Source: an uncultured Chitinophagaceae bacterium
Lineage (GTDB): Bacteria > Bacteroidota > Bacteroidia > Chitinophagales > Chitinophagaceae
Direction of reading: 5' to 3'
Assembly: GCA_937897585.1 (NCBI GenBank)
Contig: CALCNY010000167.1
Span: forward strand, 1-7,996
Length of the DNA: 7,996 bases
A model generated the notes under the pieces. That model saw only the letters and a program-made list of their open reading frames with translations, did not search any database and was not told the DNA's origin. The first letter of the stretch is position 1, and every line of letters begins with the position of its first letter. Below, piece after piece: positions 5,326 through 7,996 of the stretch. The position numbers and the translations under genes are program-made.

Positions 5326-6486
5326 TTACTCTATAACCATATTAAACTCTTTAGCTTGTTTTCTGATGATTTTTTCTATCTCACTTTCCAACGTGGCTTT
5401 ATTATTTTGATTTTTTACTTTTGATTTTTCAATAACTATGAATTTATCTCTAGATGTATTTAAAGATGTAATCTGATTTTGTATATCCTCTCTTTCTTTT
5501 TTCTTTCCTACAATGATTTTTTGTAATTCAGCATCTGATTTATTTCTCAGGCTGTCCGCAAGTGTGGCTTTATCTATTTTAGAAACAATTTCTTTGTCGT
5601 CTGCAAACTTGTCGACCATGTCCCAACTCTCGTTTTTGTATAATGATTTGTTTCCTTTTACTGCGATTCTTTTCACTTCTACAGACTTATTAACGCTCTG
5701 GTTTTTTGCATCTACTTGCTTTTGAGAAGCGGATTTGGAAAATCCATATGATCCGTATGCGATGTAAGTGCTGTTTAATTTTTCGTTGAGTGTAATGATT
5801 TGGTCATCATAAGGTGTTGGTATTTCTTCAATTTTTTCATCCTGGTTGATGTTGGTAAAACTTCCCCCGCCACATTCACTATTTATATTCCAGTGTTCGC
5901 TGATGCCTTGCATTCTGTCGCCGCAATAAATGGTATTTACGATAACGCCTTTTTGTTTAGCTAAAGCACAGGCTTTTGTATAATGGAGATTACCCTGTAA
6001 AAAATCTTCGTTGCCTGCGATAAAAATCACTTTGTAATTACCGGGAGTGTTATCCCAGGCGAGATTATTTAAAGAGGTATAAATGACTTGTCCGCAGTAT
6101 TCATCACCCCCATCGGTTTTTAATGAGAAAAGTATTTGGGAAAGAGAATCAAGATCAGTTGTGAAAGGCATCAGTTGTTTTACAAAACCTGCTTTTTCGT
6201 TGTTTGTTGTTCTTCCGTATTCATAGAGTGCGATTTCAATTTTAGGTGTTGCTCCATTGCATTTGGCTTTTCCCATGGTACTTACCATATTCCAAAGTTG
6301 CGCTTTCGCCTGGTCGATGAGTCCGTCCATACTGTTGCTGACGTCCAGCAAAATGGCTGCTTGAATTTTTTGATTGGAGAAAGCGGTAGGCTCTTCTGTT
6401 TCTTTGTCTTTATTTGCTTGAACACAAGATGTTGAAAAAAGTAATGAGCCGATGATGGCTAATGTGTAGATTGTTTTTTGTTGCAT
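5326..6486 (-). CDS. VWA-domain lipoprotein with coiled-coil tail
   Basis: A 386-residue envelope protein. Its signal peptide, MQQKTIYTLAIIGSLLFSTS, is followed by Cys21 in a lipobox (F-S-T-S-C), so it should be lipid-anchored. No clear surface-export acidic run follows the Cys directly. Residues about 41-230 form a von Willebrand factor A domain: the metal-site motif D48-V-S50-N-S52, then KTDGGDEYCG (123-132) with the likely metal-site Thr124, and FIAGNEDFLQG (155-165) in place of the usual final Asp-Gly motif. Cys131, Cys172, Cys188 and Cys205 could form disulfides in the periplasm. The segment IPTPYDDQIITLNEKLNSTY (222-241) closes the conserved region. Residues about 310-380 are rich in Lys, Glu and Gln and look like a coiled coil. 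Such proteins usually bind partners rather than catalyse; the partner is unknown here. It is transcribed alone, convergent with the M16 operon, and ends at a good terminator. Confidence 0.85.
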   Translation of the reverse strand: MQQKTIYTLAIIGSLLFSTSCVQANKDKETEEPTAFSNQKIQAAILLDVSNSMDGLIDQAKAQLWNMVSTMGKAKCNGATPKIEIALYEYGRTTNNEKAGFVKQLMPFTTDLDSLSQILFSLKTDGGDEYCGQVIYTSLNNLAWDNTPGNYKVIFIAGNEDFLQGNLHYTKACALAKQKGVIVNTIYCGDRMQGISEHWNINSECGGGSFTNINQDEKIEEIPTPYDDQIITLNEKLNSTYIAYGSYGFSKSASQKQVDAKNQSVNKSVEVKRIAVKGNKSLYKNESWDMVDKFADDKEIVSKIDKATLADSLRNKSDAELQKIIVGKKKEREDIQNQITSLNTSRDKFIVIEKSKVKNQNNKATLESEIEKIIRKQAKEFNMVIE

Positions 6487-6596
6487 ATAAAATTTTCGCG
6501 CCCTGATAATTTATGCTGTAGGATTCCATAAAAGACTAGTTATAAAAATGGGTATTAAGAAGATTTTAACTTTTGGAGGAAAAACAGAGGTTTTTA

Positions 6597-6706
6597 TTTT
6601 ACCGCAGAGAAAAGAGTTAAATGAGGTTCCGCAGAGATTTATTTTCCAATATCATAATAAATTAAGCATCAGCGCAAACTCTATTTCTTTATTCTCTGTG
6701 GTGAAA
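6597..6706. repeat. Degenerate CAGAG-type inverted repeat
   Basis: TTTTACCGCAGAGAA (6597-6611) and TTCTCTGTGGTGAAA (6692-6706) are inverted copies agreeing at 13 of 15 positions. A second direct copy of CCGCAGAGA occurs at 6629-6637, 27 bases after the first (6602-6610). The text resembles the ACCACAGAGGCACAGAG type of intergenic element that I recall from many bacterial genomes. An 87-codon frame (6548-6811) crosses it and overlaps the start of the E1 gene; it appears to be chance. The interval 6487-6771 holds nothing else I can name, and no clear promoter for either flanking gene. Confidence 0.5.
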
Positions 6707-6771
6707 ACCCCAAATCATCACATTATATTGATTTCCCTTTGTCATATCAGCAATAATCAAGAAATTCGCCA

Positions 6772-7996
6772 ATGCAATTTTCAAGAAAAGAACTTACGAA
6801 CGAACAACTGATAGATTTATACAAATCGATTTTGTTTCCCCGCATGATTGAAGAAAAAATGCTGGTATTATTGCGTCAGGGAAAAATTTCTAAATGGTTT
6901 AGTGGAATTGGGCAAGAAGCCATTGCTGTAGGTGTTACAAAAGCGCTAGATAGTGATGAATGGGTAATGCCTTTGCACAGAAATCTTGGTGTATTTACTT
7001 CAAGAGAGATGCCTTTAAATAAATTATTTAAACAATGGCAGGGTAATAAAGATGGTTATAGCAACGGAAGAGAAAGAAGTTTTCATTTCGGAAGTGCTCC
7101 ACATCATATCTGTGGCATGATTTCACATTTGGGTCCGCAAATGGCTATTGCTGATGGCGTGGCGTTAGCACATAAATTAAAAAAAGAAGAAAAAGTTTCT
7201 GTGGCGTTTACGGGTGACGGCGGAACCAGCGAAGGCGATTTTCATGAAGCACTGAATGTGGCTGCTGTATGGGATTTGCCAGTAATATTTATCATCGAAA
7301 ATAATGGTTACGGATTAAGCACGCCAACCAATGAACAATATCGCTGTAAAAACTTAGTGGACAAAGCCATTGGTTATGGAATAGAAGGAATTCAAATTGA
7401 TGGTAATAACATTATCGAAGTTTATGAAACGATTAAGGGTGTACGTGAGTTTTGCATCAAAAACCAAAAACCATATTTAATTGAATGTATGACCTTCCGT
7501 ATGCGCGGTCACGAAGAAGCTTCGGGCGTGAAGTATGTGCCGAAAGAGCTGATTGAAATGTGGGCGGTGAAAGATCCCGTTAAAAATTATGAAGATTATT
7601 TACTTCGTCAATTGGTTTTAAAACAAGAACAAATTGATGTATTAAAAGCGCAATACAAAGAAGAGATTGAAAGCGCGTTGGCAACGTGTTTTGCGGCTGC
7701 TGAGCCAGTAGCAGATACAGCAGAAGAGTATGGTGATTTATTTGCACCACGCACGCTTCCGATGGCTGGTCCTGCTTCACACGAGACGAAAGAAATTCGC
7801 TTGGTAGACGCAATTTCAGAAGGATTACGTCAAGCGATGGAACAACATGATAATCTAGTGATTATGGGACAAGACGTGGCAGAATATGGTGGGGTATTTA
7901 AAATCACGGAAGGATTTGTAGAAGCCTTTGGCAAGGAACGCGTGCGCAATACACCTTTGTGTGAAAGTGCAATTATTGGCGCAGCCTTGGGGATGA
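6772..7996 (+). CDS. 2-oxo acid dehydrogenase E1 component, fused alpha-beta, C-terminally cut by the window
   Basis: A thiamine-diphosphate-dependent E1 enzyme that decarboxylates a 2-oxo acid and passes the acyl group to the lipoyl E2 partner. 408 codons are present and the frame is open at the right edge. Residues about 10-325 are the alpha part: FSGIGQEAIAVG (43-54), LHRNLG (68-73), and the thiamine/Mg motif G148-D-G, ending at ENN (176-178). His247 lies in the FRMRGHEEAS loop, which lacks the Ser seen in regulated animal and many bacterial E1 alpha chains. From about 341 the beta part begins without a stop (EIRLVDAISEGLRQAME, MGQDVAEYGG, TPLCESAIIGAALGM), so the chain is a natural fusion. 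Full-length relatives should be roughly 650-690 residues. The ATG at 6772 gives the expected family N-terminus. The substrate is probably branched-chain 2-oxo acids, as fused forms in Bacteroidota are usually labelled, but pyruvate or acetoin cannot be excluded. Confidence 0.9.
   Translation, partial: MQFSRKELTNEQLIDLYKSILFPRMIEEKMLVLLRQGKISKWFSGIGQEAIAVGVTKALDSDEWVMPLHRNLGVFTSREMPLNKLFKQWQGNKDGYSNGRERSFHFGSAPHHICGMISHLGPQMAIADGVALAHKLKKEEKVSVAFTGDGGTSEGDFHEALNVAAVWDLPVIFIIENNGYGLSTPTNEQYRCKNLVDKAIGYGIEGIQIDGNNIIEVYETIKGVREFCIKNQKPYLIECMTFRMRGHEEASGVKYVPKELIEMWAVKDPVKNYEDYLLRQLVLKQEQIDVLKAQYKEEIESALATCFAAAEPVADTAEEYGDLFAPRTLPMAGPASHETKEIRLVDAISEGLRQAMEQHDNLVIMGQDVAEYGGVFKITEGFVEAFGKERVRNTPLCESAIIGAALGM

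Noticed and set aside
6734..6741. TCCCTTTG as a -7 promoter box for the E1 gene
   Set aside because: It misses the key A of TAnnTTTG and has no -33 box. Too weak to list.
6548..6811. 87-codon plus-strand frame before the E1 gene
   Set aside because: It runs over the CAGAG repeat and overlaps the first 40 bases of the E1 gene in another frame, with no recognisable domain.
7580..7813. 77-codon minus-strand frame
   Set aside because: It is a shadow of the E1 gene, which has a strong, family-consistent frame here.

Overview
The window looks like chromosomal DNA of a Bacteroidota bacterium, most likely of the Chitinophagaceae / Sphingobacteriales type. This rests on AT-rich DNA, TAnnTTTG-type promoter elements close to start codons, weak or absent Shine-Dalgarno sequences, Bacteroidota-style lipoproteins, a futalosine-pathway menaquinone gene, a cytoplasmic M16 peptidase pair and a fused E1 alpha/beta dehydrogenase. 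No rRNA, tRNA, CRISPR array, transposase or phage gene is visible. The assignment to family is inference.

Layout. Positions 1-449 (-) hold the N-terminal 149 codons of a very AT-rich, unrecognised small lipoprotein that runs off the left edge. Positions 450-748 carry no convincing gene and look like a dispersed intergenic repeat. Positions 749-1870 (-) are mqnC, the radical-SAM cyclase of the futalosine route to menaquinone. Positions 1871-2508, between divergent mqnC and the first peptidase gene, are packed with structure: two arrays of a 9-bp repeat in opposite orientation, 1944-1989 and 2431-2484, bracket at least four REP-like hairpins, two of which belong to a duplicated 45-bp two-hairpin unit. 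Positions 2509-3747 and 3753-5030 (+) form a two-gene operon of M16 zinc-peptidase subunits. The first keeps the zinc site (HLFEH plus a distal Glu). The second has lost it but keeps the substrate-binding R/Y region, so the pair probably works as a heterodimer. Positions 5031-5325 lie between convergent genes and hold a GC-rich hairpin at each end in inverted orientation, short tandem repeats, and a clear Rho-independent terminator for the minus-strand gene. Positions 5326-6486 (-) encode a von Willebrand factor A lipoprotein with a coiled-coil tail. Positions 6487-6771 hold a degenerate CAGAG-type inverted repeat. From 6772 to the right edge (+) runs a 2-oxo acid dehydrogenase E1 with the alpha and beta parts fused, cut off in its beta part.

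The genes are mostly ordinary housekeeping genes and no single multi-gene system ties them together: menaquinone synthesis, peptide degradation, a cell-envelope VWA protein and 2-oxo acid oxidation. The unusual content is in the spaces between genes. Each of the four non-coding intervals carries a different repeat family. The richest, 1944-2484, is the best candidate for something not formally described. I could not test copy number elsewhere in the genome, so statements that elements are dispersed rest on recall or inference.
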